Of a stretch of DNA of 64,000 nt, positions 1 to 9,335 are shown in pieces; position 1 is the first letter of the stretch, and every line of letters begins with the position of its first letter. Location of the stretch: contig NZ_JALJXJ010000001.1 in assembly GCF_024170005.1 (NCBI RefSeq), forward strand, positions 496,001-560,000, written 5' to 3'. The stretch is from Azospirillum lipoferum (GTDB taxonomy: Bacteria > Pseudomonadota > Alphaproteobacteria > Azospirillales > Azospirillaceae). The notes below the pieces were generated by a model. It made no database searches and was not told where the DNA came from. It saw nothing but the letters and a program-made list of their open reading frames with translations. The position numbers and the translations under genes are program-made.

Positions 1-149
1 GGATCGAACGTGGCGAGCCCGGGGGGGTACGGCTGCTGTTCTCCCTGCGCTGGGACGATGAGGGGGCAACCCGGCCGGCCGCAAAGCCGGCAGCGGCGAA
101 GATGGCTGCGGCGAAGACGGCACCGACTGGTGGCGAGGTGCGGAAATGA
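1..149 (+). CDS. 3' end of an unidentified protein (partial)
   Basis: An open frame enters from the left edge, reading from base 3, and stops at a TGA at 147-149. That TGA overlaps the ATG of the next gene (ATGA), the usual sign of translational coupling. The visible 48 residues begin with a short beta-like stretch (VRLLFSLRWDDEG) and end in an Ala/Lys/Pro-rich tail. Too little is present to name a family. The overlap with a MotB-family gene suggests it belongs to the same motility-related operon, which is inference only. Confidence 0.6.
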   Translation, partial: IERGEPGGVRLLFSLRWDDEGATRPAAKPAAAKMAAAKTAPTGGEVRK

Positions 150-862
150 TCCGTGTTCCCGGGATCGCCGGCAAGGCAGGATCGGATGATCGCGGTGGCC
201 ATCGCAAGACGCTGTGGCTGATCAGCTTCACCGACCTGATCTCCTTGATGCTCGCCTTCTTCGTGCTGATGTATTCGATGAGCGAGCCGGAGGCCGAGCG
301 CTGGACCCGTCTGGCGAAGGGCGTGTCGGAGGCGATCCCCGCCGCGCGGTCCACCGCCAGCACGCCGTCCGACCGGCCGAACGACCCCGGTGCCGCCTTC
401 AACGCCATGGCGGTGGAGGCAAGGGCGGCCATCGACCTGCATTATCTGGCGGCCTTGTTGGGAAGTCACCTGCGGTCGAATGCGGAGCTGGCGGTGGTCG
501 ATGTCCGGCGCGAGGATGACCGGGTCGTCATCCGCCTGCCCGGCGAGCGGATGTTCGATCCCACCGGCGCCGCCTTCACCGAGGAGGGGCGACGGGTTCT
601 GTTCCTGCTGGGCGCCGTCATCGGCCGCATCGGAAACCGCATCGAGCTGGTCGGCCATGCCGAGCACGAGGATGCGACCGGTGGCGTCGCCTGGGAACGG
701 GCTCTGACCCGGGCGGTGGCGGTATCCGCGGCTCTGCGCGAGACCGGCTATCGCCGCGATCTGGTGGCGCGGGCGGTGATGATGCCGGTGGACAGGGCGG
801 GAATTGCCGGTGGTGGGCGCCTGCCGGTGGACATCGTGGTGCGAGAGGAAGGAGCTGATTGA
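146..862 (+). CDS. MotB-family flagellar motor / OmpA-like protein
   Basis: 238 aa. Residues about 23-46 form one hydrophobic helix (WLISFTDLISLMLAFFVLMY) that matches the MotB/PomB stator helix, including the conserved proton-path aspartate at D30. A linker follows, then a degraded OmpA-like peptidoglycan-binding region (about 105-235, with IELVGHAEHE resembling the xGHTD signature). MotB proteins anchor the stator to peptidoglycan. This one is shorter than classical MotB (about 300 aa) and its OmpA core is divergent, and no motA is visible beside it. It may therefore be an accessory MotB paralogue rather than the main stator subunit. It overlaps the upstream gene by 4 bp, and the downstream TPR gene starts 1 bp after its stop. 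Confidence 0.8.
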   Translation: MIRVPGIAGKAGSDDRGGHRKTLWLISFTDLISLMLAFFVLMYSMSEPEAERWTRLAKGVSEAIPAARSTASTPSDRPNDPGAAFNAMAVEARAAIDLHYLAALLGSHLRSNAELAVVDVRREDDRVVIRLPGERMFDPTGAAFTEEGRRVLFLLGAVIGRIGNRIELVGHAEHEDATGGVAWERALTRAVAVSAALRETGYRRDLVARAVMMPVDRAGIAGGGRLPVDIVVREEGAD

Positions 863-863
863 G

Positions 864-3800
864 GTGACGGACCGGTCGGCCCATCGAAGGAAGCGCTGGC
901 TGCGCGGCTGTGCCGCCGCGGTGGCGCTGCTGGCCGTGCCGGTTTTGCTGTCGCCCATGGCTGCTGACGCCGCCTCCGTGCCGGTGCGGGGCGGCACCCA
1001 CAAGGATTTTGGCCGCTTGGTCTTCGACTGGCCGGGCAAGGTCGATTTCACTGCGGCGGTAGAGGGCGACCGGCTGGTCATCAGCTTCACCGAGCCGATC
1101 GACGCCCCGCTGGACCGGCTGGTGCGGGCGCTGCCCGACTATCTCGCCTCCGGACGGGTGGAGGCCGACGGCAAGACCGTCTCCTTCGACCTGAAGCGTC
1201 CGGTCGCACTGAAGAGTTTCCGCAACGGCAACGCCGTCGCCATCGACCTGTCGCCCGCGGCGGCGGGAGCCGCGTCGCAACAGGCCGCGGCGGCCGCCAA
1301 GAGTGAGAGTGCGACACCCGCGCCTGCGCCTGCGAAGGCGGATTCCGCGAAGCCGGTGGCGTCCGCCGGCCGGCTGCGGGTGCAGGGGACCGACCAGCCC
1401 GACCAGAGCCGCCTGAGCTTCGATTGGCCGGCACCGGTCGGATACAAGGTGAGCCGTGACGGCGCCGCGGTGACGGTCGCATTCGAGAAGGGCGGCACCG
1501 CCGACCTGTCGGCCCTGTCGAAGGCGCCGCTGCGCAACATCCGGAACATCGAATCCTACCGCCAGCCCGACGGGTCGCTGGCGGTGACGCTCGCCGTGCC
1601 GCAAGACGCCGAGGTGGCCGACAGCGTGTCCGGCAAGTCGATGGTGCTGTCCGTCGGCAATCCGGGCTCCCGCGCCGGGTTGCCCAAGAGCGAAGGGGCG
1701 TCCTCCCAGGGCGCTCCGACCGGGCCGGGGAATGCCGGGGGGAACGCTGGGGCAAGCCAGGGGACCAGCCAGCCGGTCCCGGCGAAGGATGTGGTTAAGG
1801 AAGGTGGCAAGGACGCACCGACGGTGGCGTCGGCGACTTCCGGCCGCTCGGCCGCAACGGCGAATGCCGCCGCAGCCACCCCGGCCGCCACCCCGGCAAC
1901 TCCGCCCGCCGCCGCGCCGCCGGCCGACGTCAAGGCGGCGCCCGCGGTGTCTGCGGATGCGAAGGCCCAGCCGGCGGCCGGTCTGAAGGGGCCGGTTCTG
2001 ACCTTCGACACCGGGGGGCCGGCCTCCATTGCCGTCTATCCGCGGGCGGGGCAGCTGTATATCGCGTTCGACCGGCCGATGCCGATCGGCGCCGGCAAGC
2101 TCAGCGGCCCCGGTTCCGAACTGATGGGGGCGGTGGAGCCGGTTCCAGCGACCGGCGGCAGTGTCTTCCGCACCAAGATCGGCCCGATGGTATGGCCGAC
2201 GGTGGAGCGGCAGGGTACCACGTGGCGCATCCTGTCCTCCGCCCGCCCCGCCAACATGGGCAGCGCCGGCGATCTGCGGGTGGAGCCCGACCCCGATTTC
2301 CTGCTGGGTGCCCGGCTGCTGGTACGGGCGCCCGACGCAGCCAACGTGGTGCAGTTCGCCGATCCCGACGTCGGCGACCGCATCCAGGTGGTGCCGCTGC
2401 CCAGCCCGGGGCAGGGTGTGCCCGAACCCCACCGCTACCCCGATCTGGAGGTCATGGCTTCCTATCAGGGCGTGGTGGTGCGGCCGATCTCCGACAATGT
2501 GACGGTGCGGGCGATCAAGGAGGGGGTGGAACTGACCACTGCCGGCGGCCTGCACATCTCGCCTGCCGCCGATGCCGGCAACCCGGCCGTTGCACCGCCG
2601 CCCGCCCAGGCGTCCGCTCCGCCGCAGGCGGCGCCCCAGCCGGTTCCGGCGCAACTGGCTGCGGCTCCGGTTCCGGTCCCGCCGACCGGCGGCGCATCGG
2701 CCGCGATGGAACCGCCCAAGGCGCAGCCGGCCCAGATGCAGGGCCGCCGGCTGTTCAACCTGCCGGCCTGGAAGCGCGGCGACCTCGACCATTTCACCGA
2801 GGCGCGGCAGGATCTTCAGCTTGCCGTCGTCAATGCCCCGGAATCGGAGCGGGCCAAGGCGCAGCTCGACCTCGCACGCTTCTATTTCGCCAACGGGTTC
2901 GGGCAGGAGACGCTCGGCCTGCTGGACGTGCTGCAACAGAACCAGCCCGACCTGGAAGGCTGGCCGGAGTTCCGGGCGTTGCGCGGTGCCGCCCGCGTGC
3001 TGACCGGCGATCTGGATGGCGGCGAGGCCGACCTGTCGATCTCCGCGCTGGCCGGCAATCCGGAGGCCAACCTGTGGCGCGCCGCCATCGCCGCCGACCG
3101 CCGCGACTGGCCCAAGGCGATGGCTGGATTCAAGGCGTCCGGCCAGATCCTGAACAGCTACCCCGACCCGATGCTCGGCAAGCTCGGGCTGCGGGCGGCG
3201 GAGGCGGCGCTGGAAACGCGCGATACCGCCACCGCCAAACGGCTGTTCGACCGCGTCATCGAGCATGGCGGCCCCGATCAGGAGGAGAACCCGCAGACCC
3301 AGTATCTGCGCGGCCTGCTCTATGCCCAGACCGGCGAGATCGATCAGGCGCGCCAGCAACTGACTGCCGCCTATAACAGCTATGACCGGCTGTACCGCGC
3401 CAAGGCCGGGCTGGCGCTGACCAATCTGGAACTGTCGGAAGGCAAGATGTCGCCGACGGCGGCGGCGGAGCAGCTGGCCGGTCTGACCTTCACCTGGCGC
3501 GGCGATGATCTGGAGATGCAGATCCGCTCGCGCATGGGCGAGGTGCTGATCGCCGGTGGCGAATATGCCAAGGGCTTCAACACGATGAAGGAAACGGCGG
3601 CCCTGGTCGCCGACACGCCCAGGGCGGAGGCGATCACCAAGGAGATGTCGCGCATCTTTGCCGACCTGTTCAAGGATGGAGCGCAGCGCCTGCCGACGCT
3701 GGACGCCATGCAGCTCTACGACCAGTTCCGCGAGCTGACCCCGGTGGGCGAGGCCGGCGACGAGATCATCCGGCAGCTGGCCGAACGGCTGATTTCCATC

Positions 3801-4457
3801 GACCTGCTGAACCGGGCGGCCGACCTGCTGCAGCATCAGGTGGAATACCGGCTGTCCGGGCTGGACAAGGCGCGGGTCGGCACACGGCTGGCCTCCGTTC
3901 GGCTGCTCGACAACAAGCCTGATGAGGCGTTGAAGGCGCTGGAGCTGTCGAACGTCGCCGGACTGCCGGCCGATCTGGCGGCCGAACGCCGGCTGATGCA
4001 GGCCAAGGCGCTGGCGGAGCTGAACCGCGGTGACGAGGCGATGCAGCTTCTGGCCCAGGACGACAGCACCAACGCCAACCTGCTGCGCGTCGACATCGCC
4101 TGGAAGGGGCAGAAGTGGGATGCGGCGGCACTGGCGCTGAACAAGGTGATCGGGCCGCCGCCTTCGCCCGGCAAGCCGCTCGACCCCAACATGTCGCAGC
4201 TGGTGCTGAACCGGGCCGTGGCGCTGGCGCTGGCCGGCGACGGCAACGGGTTGAACCTGTTGAAGAAGGACTTCGAAGGGTCGATGAAGGGCGGGCCGAA
4301 CGAGGATGCTTTCCGCATTCTGACCCGCCCCGAACAGGCGATGGGCCTGATCGACGTCGGCACGATCCGCTCCCGCGTCGCGGAAGTGGATATGTTCAAG
4401 AAGTTCTTGAAGCAGTATCGCGGCGGCAAGCAGTCAGCCGACAAGCCGACTTCATAA
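864..4457 (+). CDS. Large secreted TPR protein with three N-terminal beta domains
   Basis: About 1197 aa. A GTG start at 864 is chosen because GGAAGGAG lies just upstream (847-854) and the MotB stop is 1 bp before. A basic N-terminus followed by a hydrophobic segment ending near AADA is a signal peptide. Two similar beta modules follow, each opening with RL-[VS]-FDWP (near residues 50 and 180). A looser third copy begins with LTFDTGG near residue 380. Long Ala/Pro linkers separate them. From about residue 640 the protein is alpha-helical, with many TPR-like pairs to the C-terminus. It is probably a periplasmic scaffold. Coupling to a MotB-family gene suggests a role in the motor or another envelope machine, but no function is established here. 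Confidence 0.8.
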   Translation: MTDRSAHRRKRWLRGCAAAVALLAVPVLLSPMAADAASVPVRGGTHKDFGRLVFDWPGKVDFTAAVEGDRLVISFTEPIDAPLDRLVRALPDYLASGRVEADGKTVSFDLKRPVALKSFRNGNAVAIDLSPAAAGAASQQAAAAAKSESATPAPAPAKADSAKPVASAGRLRVQGTDQPDQSRLSFDWPAPVGYKVSRDGAAVTVAFEKGGTADLSALSKAPLRNIRNIESYRQPDGSLAVTLAVPQDAEVADSVSGKSMVLSVGNPGSRAGLPKSEGASSQGAPTGPGNAGGNAGASQGTSQPVPAKDVVKEGGKDAPTVASATSGRSAATANAAAATPAATPATPPAAAPPADVKAAPAVSADAKAQPAAGLKGPVLTFDTGGPASIAVYPRAGQLYIAFDRPMPIGAGKLSGPGSELMGAVEPVPATGGSVFRTKIGPMVWPTVERQGTTWRILSSARPANMGSAGDLRVEPDPDFLLGARLLVRAPDAANVVQFADPDVGDRIQVVPLPSPGQGVPEPHRYPDLEVMASYQGVVVRPISDNVTVRAIKEGVELTTAGGLHISPAADAGNPAVAPPPAQASAPPQAAPQPVPAQLAAAPVPVPPTGGASAAMEPPKAQPAQMQGRRLFNLPAWKRGDLDHFTEARQDLQLAVVNAPESERAKAQLDLARFYFANGFGQETLGLLDVLQQNQPDLEGWPEFRALRGAARVLTGDLDGGEADLSISALAGNPEANLWRAAIAADRRDWPKAMAGFKASGQILNSYPDPMLGKLGLRAAEAALETRDTATAKRLFDRVIEHGGPDQEENPQTQYLRGLLYAQTGEIDQARQQLTAAYNSYDRLYRAKAGLALTNLELSEGKMSPTAAAEQLAGLTFTWRGDDLEMQIRSRMGEVLIAGGEYAKGFNTMKETAALVADTPRAEAITKEMSRIFADLFKDGAQRLPTLDAMQLYDQFRELTPVGEAGDEIIRQLAERLISIDLLNRAADLLQHQVEYRLSGLDKARVGTRLASVRLLDNKPDEALKALELSNVAGLPADLAAERRLMQAKALAELNRGDEAMQLLAQDDSTNANLLRVDIAWKGQKWDAAALALNKVIGPPPSPGKPLDPNMSQLVLNRAVALALAGDGNGLNLLKKDFEGSMKGGPNEDAFRILTRPEQAMGLIDVGTIRSRVAEVDMFKKFLKQYRGGKQSADKPTS

Positions 4458-4525
4458 GGCAGCGGCATGCCAAGCGGGGGATTGCTGCACCCTGCCGCCC
4501 GCTCGCCGTAACGCGCCTTGGGCCG

Positions 4526-5071
4526 TCACTTCGGCAGCAGAACCTTGTCGATGACATGGACGACGCCGTTGGACTGCTGGACGTCGGCGATGGTCACGCG
4601 GGCGGTGTTGCCCGACGCATCGGCGACCGTCACGGTGTCGCCGGACTGGGTGAAGGTCAGCGGCATCCCTTCCACCGTCTTCAACATCGCCTTGCCGTTG
4701 CCCTTCCTGATGTCCGCCACGATGTCCTTGGCGTCCAGCTTGCCGGGAATGACGTGGTAGGTCAGCACCTTGGTCAGCTGGCCCTTGTTCTCCGGCTTCA
4801 GCAGGGTGTCGACCGTGCCGGCGGGCAATGCAGCGAAGGCCTCGTTGGTCGGGGCGAAGACGGTGAAGGGACCCTTGCCGCTCAGCGTGTCGACCAGCCC
4901 GGCGGCCTTTACGGCGGCGACGAGCGTGGTGTGGTCCTTCGACTGGGACGCGTTCTCCACGATGGTCTTGCTGGGGTACATCGGCGCGCCTCCGACCATC
5001 TTTTCCATGGCGGCATTGGCGCAACCGGCAAAAAGAAGGGTGGCGATCGCCACGGTGGCAACCTTCTTCAT
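4526..5071 (-). CDS. Secreted fasciclin (FAS1) domain protein
   Basis: 181 aa. The start MKKVATVAIATLLFAGCANA is a signal peptide, and an AGAGGGA ribosome site precedes it. FAGC could also be read as a lipobox. Residues about 45-180 form one FAS1 domain with the conserved H1 and H2 boxes (KGPFTVFAPTNEAF; LTYHVIPGK) and a C-terminal VHVIDKVLLP. FAS1 proteins are exported and mediate adhesion to surfaces or polysaccharide. The gene is monocistronic and convergent with the TPR gene. Family assignment is firm; the ligand is unknown. Confidence 0.92.
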   Translation of the reverse strand: MKKVATVAIATLLFAGCANAAMEKMVGGAPMYPSKTIVENASQSKDHTTLVAAVKAAGLVDTLSGKGPFTVFAPTNEAFAALPAGTVDTLLKPENKGQLTKVLTYHVIPGKLDAKDIVADIRKGNGKAMLKTVEGMPLTFTQSGDTVTVADASGNTARVTIADVQQSNGVVHVIDKVLLPK

Positions 5072-5223
5072 AGCATTCCCTCTTGTCGGTGAAGGTCCGC
5101 TTCCCGCGGACACATCACCGTTACGGGGGAGCCTTTCGTTCAGATCACCACCGTTTCTGTGCAGGACACCAATTTTTGCCTGCTCGGAGGGGCTAATTCC
5201 TCAGTGGTAGCGTGAGACGACCA

Positions 5224-7122
5224 CTACAGCTGTACCTGTGTGCCGAGTTCCACCACGCGGTTAGGCGGCAGCTTGAAGAAGTCGGTGGCGCTGACCGAGG
5301 TGCGGGACATCACCACGAACAGTTTCTCCCGCCACAGTGCCATCTGGGAGTTCATCTGCGGGATCAGCGTCTCGCGGCCCAGGAAGAAGGAGGTCGCCAT
5401 CACGTCGAACTCCAGGCCGAACGCCTTGCACAGGCGTAGCGCCTTGGGAATGTTCGGCTCCTGCGAGAAGCCGTAGCGCACGGTGATGCGGTAGAAACCA
5501 TCGGCCAGCCCCTCCACCAGCACGCGGTCCTTGGCGGGAACGCGCGGCACGTCGTCGACCACCACGGTGACGAAGACGACGCGTTCGTGCAGGACCTGAT
5601 TGTGCTTGAGGTTGTGCAGCAGGGCGATCGGCACGGTGTTGGAACTGGAGGTCATGAAGACCGCGGTTCCCTTCACGCGATGGATCTCGCCTTTTTTCGC
5701 CTGCCGCTGGATGAAGGCGTCGAGCGGCAACGATTCCTCGGCCAGCCGCCTGGTCAGCACGGCGCGGCCGCGGCGCCAAGTGGACATCAGGCCCAGCGTG
5801 ATGCAGGCGATCACCAGCGGCACCCAGCCGCCATGGGGGATCTTCACCGCATTGGCGGCGAAGAAGGAGATTTCCACCGTCAGGAAGGAGGCGCCGACGG
5901 CGAAGCAGAGCGGCAGGCTCCAGTTCCAGCGGCGGCGCGCCACCACCAGGAACAGGCTGGTGGTGATGATCATGTCGCCGGTTACCGCGATGCCATAAGC
6001 GGCGGCAAGGCGGCTGGAGGATTGGAAGACCAGCACCAGTCCCAGCACCGCGGCCAGCAGGCCCCAGTTGGCGCGGGGGATGTAGATCTGCCCCTCCTCC
6101 TCGTTGGAGGTGTGGCGGATGTCAAGCCGTGGGCAAAGCCCGAGCTGAACCGCCTGCCGGGTCAGGGAGAACACGCCGGAGATCACCGCCTGGCTGGCGA
6201 TGACGGCCGCTGCGGTGGACAAGCCGATCAGTGGATAGAGCGCCCAGTCCGGAGCCAGCAGGTAGAAAGGGCTGCGCACCGCCGTCGGGTCGTTCAGCAG
6301 AAGCGCGCACTGGCCCAGATAGTTCAGCAGCAGCGCCGGAAGCACGACCGCCAGCCAGGCCACCTGGATGGGGCGGCGGCCGAAATGCCCCATATCGGCA
6401 TAGAGCGCCTCGCCGCCGGTCACCGCCAGCACCACCGCGCCCAAAACCAGGAAACCGGCAACGCCATGATTCCCGAAGAAGGAGATGGCGTAGAAGGGGT
6501 TGAAGGCGACCAGCACGCTCGGCTGTTCGATCACTTCCAGCAGCCCCAGGACGCCGAGCGTGGTGAACCAGGCCAGCATGATCGGACCGAACAACGCCCC
6601 GACACGCGAGGTGCCGTGGCTCTGGATGGCGAACAGGGCGATCACGATGGCAACGGTCAGCGGCACCACCGCCGATTCCAGCGCCGGTTCCGCCACGCCC
6701 AGGCCCTCCACCGCCGACAGCACGGACATCGCCGGGGTGATCATGCCGTCGCCGTAGAACAGCGAGGCACCGAAAAGCCCCAGTGCGGTCAGCAGGGTCA
6801 GCCGGCCGGACGCATCCGGCCGCGTCTTGGACGCCAGCGCCAGCAGGGAGAGGATGCCGCCCTCGCCCTTGTTGTCTGCCCGCATGACGAAGCCCACATA
6901 TTTGACGGTGACGACCATGACCAGCGCCCAGAACACCAGGGACATGATGCCGAGCACGTTGTCATGGGTCAGCGGCAGCCCATGTTCGCCGCCGAAGCAT
7001 TCGCGCAGCGTGTAGAGCGGGCTGGTGCCGATGTCGCCAAAGACGACGCCCAGCGCACCCAGGGTCAGCGTCGCGAGCTTGCCGGTGTCGGGCTGCGCGG
7101 CCTTCAAAGCGGTATCAGTCAT
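5224..7122 (-). CDS. kup: Low-affinity potassium uptake protein Kup
   Basis: 632 aa, normal for the family (E. coli Kup is 622 aa). Kup proteins are inner-membrane K+/H+ symporters. The N-terminal signature LGALGVVFGDIGTSPLYTL is present, followed by about 12 hydrophobic segments to residue about 440 and a soluble C-terminal domain of about 190 residues. The GGEALYADMGHFGRRPI loop is also typical. The ATG at 7122 was preferred to upstream in-frame starts because it places the family signature near the N-terminus. The gene stands alone, with 231 bp upstream that should hold its promoter. Confidence 0.96.
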   Translation of the reverse strand: MTDTALKAAQPDTGKLATLTLGALGVVFGDIGTSPLYTLRECFGGEHGLPLTHDNVLGIMSLVFWALVMVVTVKYVGFVMRADNKGEGGILSLLALASKTRPDASGRLTLLTALGLFGASLFYGDGMITPAMSVLSAVEGLGVAEPALESAVVPLTVAIVIALFAIQSHGTSRVGALFGPIMLAWFTTLGVLGLLEVIEQPSVLVAFNPFYAISFFGNHGVAGFLVLGAVVLAVTGGEALYADMGHFGRRPIQVAWLAVVLPALLLNYLGQCALLLNDPTAVRSPFYLLAPDWALYPLIGLSTAAAVIASQAVISGVFSLTRQAVQLGLCPRLDIRHTSNEEEGQIYIPRANWGLLAAVLGLVLVFQSSSRLAAAYGIAVTGDMIITTSLFLVVARRRWNWSLPLCFAVGASFLTVEISFFAANAVKIPHGGWVPLVIACITLGLMSTWRRGRAVLTRRLAEESLPLDAFIQRQAKKGEIHRVKGTAVFMTSSSNTVPIALLHNLKHNQVLHERVVFVTVVVDDVPRVPAKDRVLVEGLADGFYRITVRYGFSQEPNIPKALRLCKAFGLEFDVMATSFFLGRETLIPQMNSQMALWREKLFVVMSRTSVSATDFFKLPPNRVVELGTQVQL

Positions 7123-7353
7123 GCAGTGGTTGCGGTCCGAAGTTGGTCCGTCGTTCGATAACGCGCCGTTCGATGGCGCCCGTCGATGACGCCCGACGGG
7201 CCGCGATGTCCCGGGCTGCTCATCCCGTCGACGCGCATCGTCTTTCCTCATACGCGTTTACGGCGCCCAACGCCAGCGTGGGCTTGCACCCCTGTCCGCC
7301 GGCCTGGGGGATGCGACGAAGTGCGCAGGGCTTTTCGCGTCCGGCGTGTGGTG

Positions 7354-8142
7354 TCAGAGCGTTCCGAAGCTGCGGGCCAGCGATCCGGCGATCAGATACC
7401 ACCCGTCGACCAGAACGAAGAAGATGATCTTGAACGGGATGGCGACCATGGTCGGCGGCAACATCATCATGCCCATCGACATCAGGATCGACGACACCAC
7501 CATGTCGATGATCAGGAACGGCAGGAACAGCAGGAAGCCGATCTCGAAGCCGCGCTTGATCTCCGAGATCATGAAGGCCGGGACCAGCACGTGCAGCGGC
7601 ATGTCGTTCGCCTCGGGCACGGACTGGATGCGGGCCATGTCCATGAACAGGCGGAGGTCCTTCTCGGCCGTGTGATGCAGCATGAAGTCGCGAAGCGGGG
7701 CCACCGTGCGGCGGAACGCCTCCATCTCGTCGATTTCCTGGTTCATCAGCGGCTGGATGCCCTGGGTGTAGCTGCGTTCGAACACCGGAGCCATGACGAA
7801 GAAGGTCAGGAAGAGGGCCAGCGACATCATCACCGTGGTCGGCGGCACCTGCTGCACGCCCAGCGCGTTGCGCAGGAAAGACAGCACGATGACGATGCGG
7901 GTGAAGGCGGTCATCATGATCAGGATCGACGGCGCCAGCGACAGAACCGTGATCAGCCCGATGGTCTGAACGATTCGGCCGGTGGCGGTGCCGCCGGCAT
8001 CGCCCAGGTCGAAGGTCAGGCTCTGCGCCAGCGCCGGCCCGGCGCTCAGGCCCAGCGCCACGCCGACGGCGAGCGCCAACGCCAAGCCGGCGGCGGCCGG
8101 CTTCCAGAAGGATCCGAGACGGCGGAGGATGACCCGCATCAT
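7354..8142 (-). CDS. fliP: Flagellar type III export protein FliP
   Basis: 262 aa. FliP builds the core of the flagellar export gate with FliQ and FliR. A cleavable signal peptide (to about ALAQ) is followed by the family's conserved FTRIVIVLSFLRNALG motif and four membrane helices, ending with the SMGMMMLPP region. The start is a tandem ATGATG whose first bases overlap the fliO TGA, so the two are translationally coupled. Its partners FliQ and FliR are encoded about 3 kb away on the opposite strand. Confidence 0.97.
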   Translation of the reverse strand: MMRVILRRLGSFWKPAAAGLALALAVGVALGLSAGPALAQSLTFDLGDAGGTATGRIVQTIGLITVLSLAPSILIMMTAFTRIVIVLSFLRNALGVQQVPPTTVMMSLALFLTFFVMAPVFERSYTQGIQPLMNQEIDEMEAFRRTVAPLRDFMLHHTAEKDLRLFMDMARIQSVPEANDMPLHVLVPAFMISEIKRGFEIGFLLFLPFLIIDMVVSSILMSMGMMMLPPTMVAIPFKIIFFVLVDGWYLIAGSLARSFGTL

Positions 8143-8477
8143 CGCGGCTCGCTCCCCACCGCAGCGGTATCGGCGGGTGCAGCCTCGGCTCCGGCGAGTG
8201 CGGTGTCGAACCCGCCGGCCGGGGCGCTGTCGACCAGCAGGTCGCCATTGGCGCTCAGCAGGATCAGATGCTCGCGATCGTCGCGGCGGACCAGGACCAG
8301 CCGGCGCTTGGCGTCGATCGGCAGAGCCTCCACCATGCTCAGCCGGCGCTGACGGGCGCGTCCACGCACCGCGCCGCCGGCCATGCCGACCCGGCGCATC
8401 ACCCAGGCGACGACCATGATCAGCGCCACCACGAAGATGAGCGCCATCAGGAACCGGATATACTGGTCGAGATCCAT
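8139..8477 (-). CDS. fliO: FliO-like flagellar biosynthesis protein
   Basis: 112 aa. There is one N-terminal membrane helix (residues about 8-28), then a basic stretch and a small beta domain (LPIDAKRRLVLVRRDDREHLILL) typical of FliO. FliO is a poorly conserved chaperone that helps assemble the FliP ring. Its position directly upstream of fliP with a 4-bp overlap supports the call more than sequence identity does. Confidence 0.85.
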   Translation of the reverse strand: MDLDQYIRFLMALIFVVALIMVVAWVMRRVGMAGGAVRGRARQRRLSMVEALPIDAKRRLVLVRRDDREHLILLSANGDLLVDSAPAGGFDTALAGAEAAPADTAAVGSEPR

Positions 8478-8500
8478 GGAAACGGCAGGCTTTCTCTAGA

Positions 8501-8914
8501 TTAAGGCGTGTCGTCCGGCAGGGCCGGAGCGGCCGGACCAGCGGTGCGGCCATAGGCGACAGCCGCACGCTGGCGGGCGGTGTGCGGATCGTCGCGGCCG
8601 GCCAGCGCGGCGGCGATGGCGTCCTCCCGCCGGTTCTTCTGGTCGGTCAGGGCGGCGGCCAGCGGACCCAGGGCCGCGGCCAGATCGCCGAGCGGGCCGA
8701 GCAGGGTGCGCGCCTCTCCCCGCGGCAGAGCCTCGGCGGCGAGGCAGAGATGGGCGACGCGGTCCTCCAGCCCGGCGAGGTCGATCAGGATGCCGGCCTC
8801 CGCCTGCGCCCGAGCATCGTCGAGCGTGCCAGCCAGCGCTGTCGCCCGTTCCGCAATCCGGGCGACCGATTCGGCGCCGTCTGAGACAAGGGGCGGGGAT
8901 GGCGGACGGGTCAC
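8501..8914 (-). CDS. Hypothetical helical protein in flagellar cluster
   Basis: 137 aa, no family recognised. It is Ala/Leu-rich and predicted largely helical, with a heptad-like central stretch, no membrane segment and no signal peptide, so it is presumably cytoplasmic. Its ATG overlaps the stop of the upstream FlhB-like gene by 4 bp, and fliO begins about 23 bp after its end. The four genes therefore form one leftward operon. Size and helical character would fit an export chaperone or regulator, but that is a guess from context. Confidence 0.7.
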   Translation of the reverse strand: MTRPPSPPLVSDGAESVARIAERATALAGTLDDARAQAEAGILIDLAGLEDRVAHLCLAAEALPRGEARTLLGPLGDLAAALGPLAAALTDQKNRREDAIAAALAGRDDPHTARQRAAVAYGRTAGPAAPALPDDTP

Positions 8915-9282
8915 GGCTTGTCCTCCTCCGGAATGTCATCGGATCGCGGCTCCGGCGGCAGGGTGCCGTTGGCGCGGTAGACATGGGCCAGGACCTCCGC
9001 CACCGCGGCGATGGCCTCGACCGGGATGTCGCTGTCGACCTCGATGGCGGACAGGATTTCGACCAGATCGGCGTCCTCGCGCACCTTTACGCCGTTGGCG
9101 AAGGCAAGCTCCAGGATCTGCTCGGCCACCGTGCCCTTGCCGGTGGCGACGATCCGCGGCAGAGTCTCCGTTCCCAACGCGTACTTCAGCGCGACCGCGA
9201 CCGGGCGCCGGGCGGCAGGCGGCCTCTTGCCGGCAGGTGAGCCAGCAGGTGGCGGGGCGGGAGGGCGTGCTTGCGCGGACAA
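8911..9282 (-). CDS. Free-standing FlhB C-terminal domain protein (FlhX/YscU-C type)
   Basis: 123 aa. After a Pro/Ala-rich basic tail (residues 1-26), the segment VAVALKYALG through VAEVLAHVYRAN aligns with the cytoplasmic domain of FlhB from just after its autocleavage site to its C-terminus (compare FAVALKYD and AEVITYVFKLK in the full-length FlhB at 11897). The self-cleaving NPTH is absent and RRP stands in its place. Such fragments can replace the cleaved C-terminal half of FlhB in export switching. It has no membrane segments and is first in an operon with the 137-aa gene, fliO and fliP. Confidence 0.85.
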   Translation of the reverse strand: MSAQARPPAPPPAGSPAGKRPPAARRPVAVALKYALGTETLPRIVATGKGTVAEQILELAFANGVKVREDADLVEILSAIEVDSDIPVEAIAAVAEVLAHVYRANGTLPPEPRSDDIPEEDKP

Positions 9283-9335
9283 CAGGCGGCCTTGGTCAGA
9301 GGGTCCTTCCTGCGCCGCATCCTGGACCGGTAGGC

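Noticed and set aside
618..3836. Very long antisense open frame (1072 codons) opposite the TPR gene
   Set aside because: It is the high-GC mirror of a real gene: Arg/Gly/His-rich, no domain, no ribosome site; the opposite strand has a signal peptide and TPRs.
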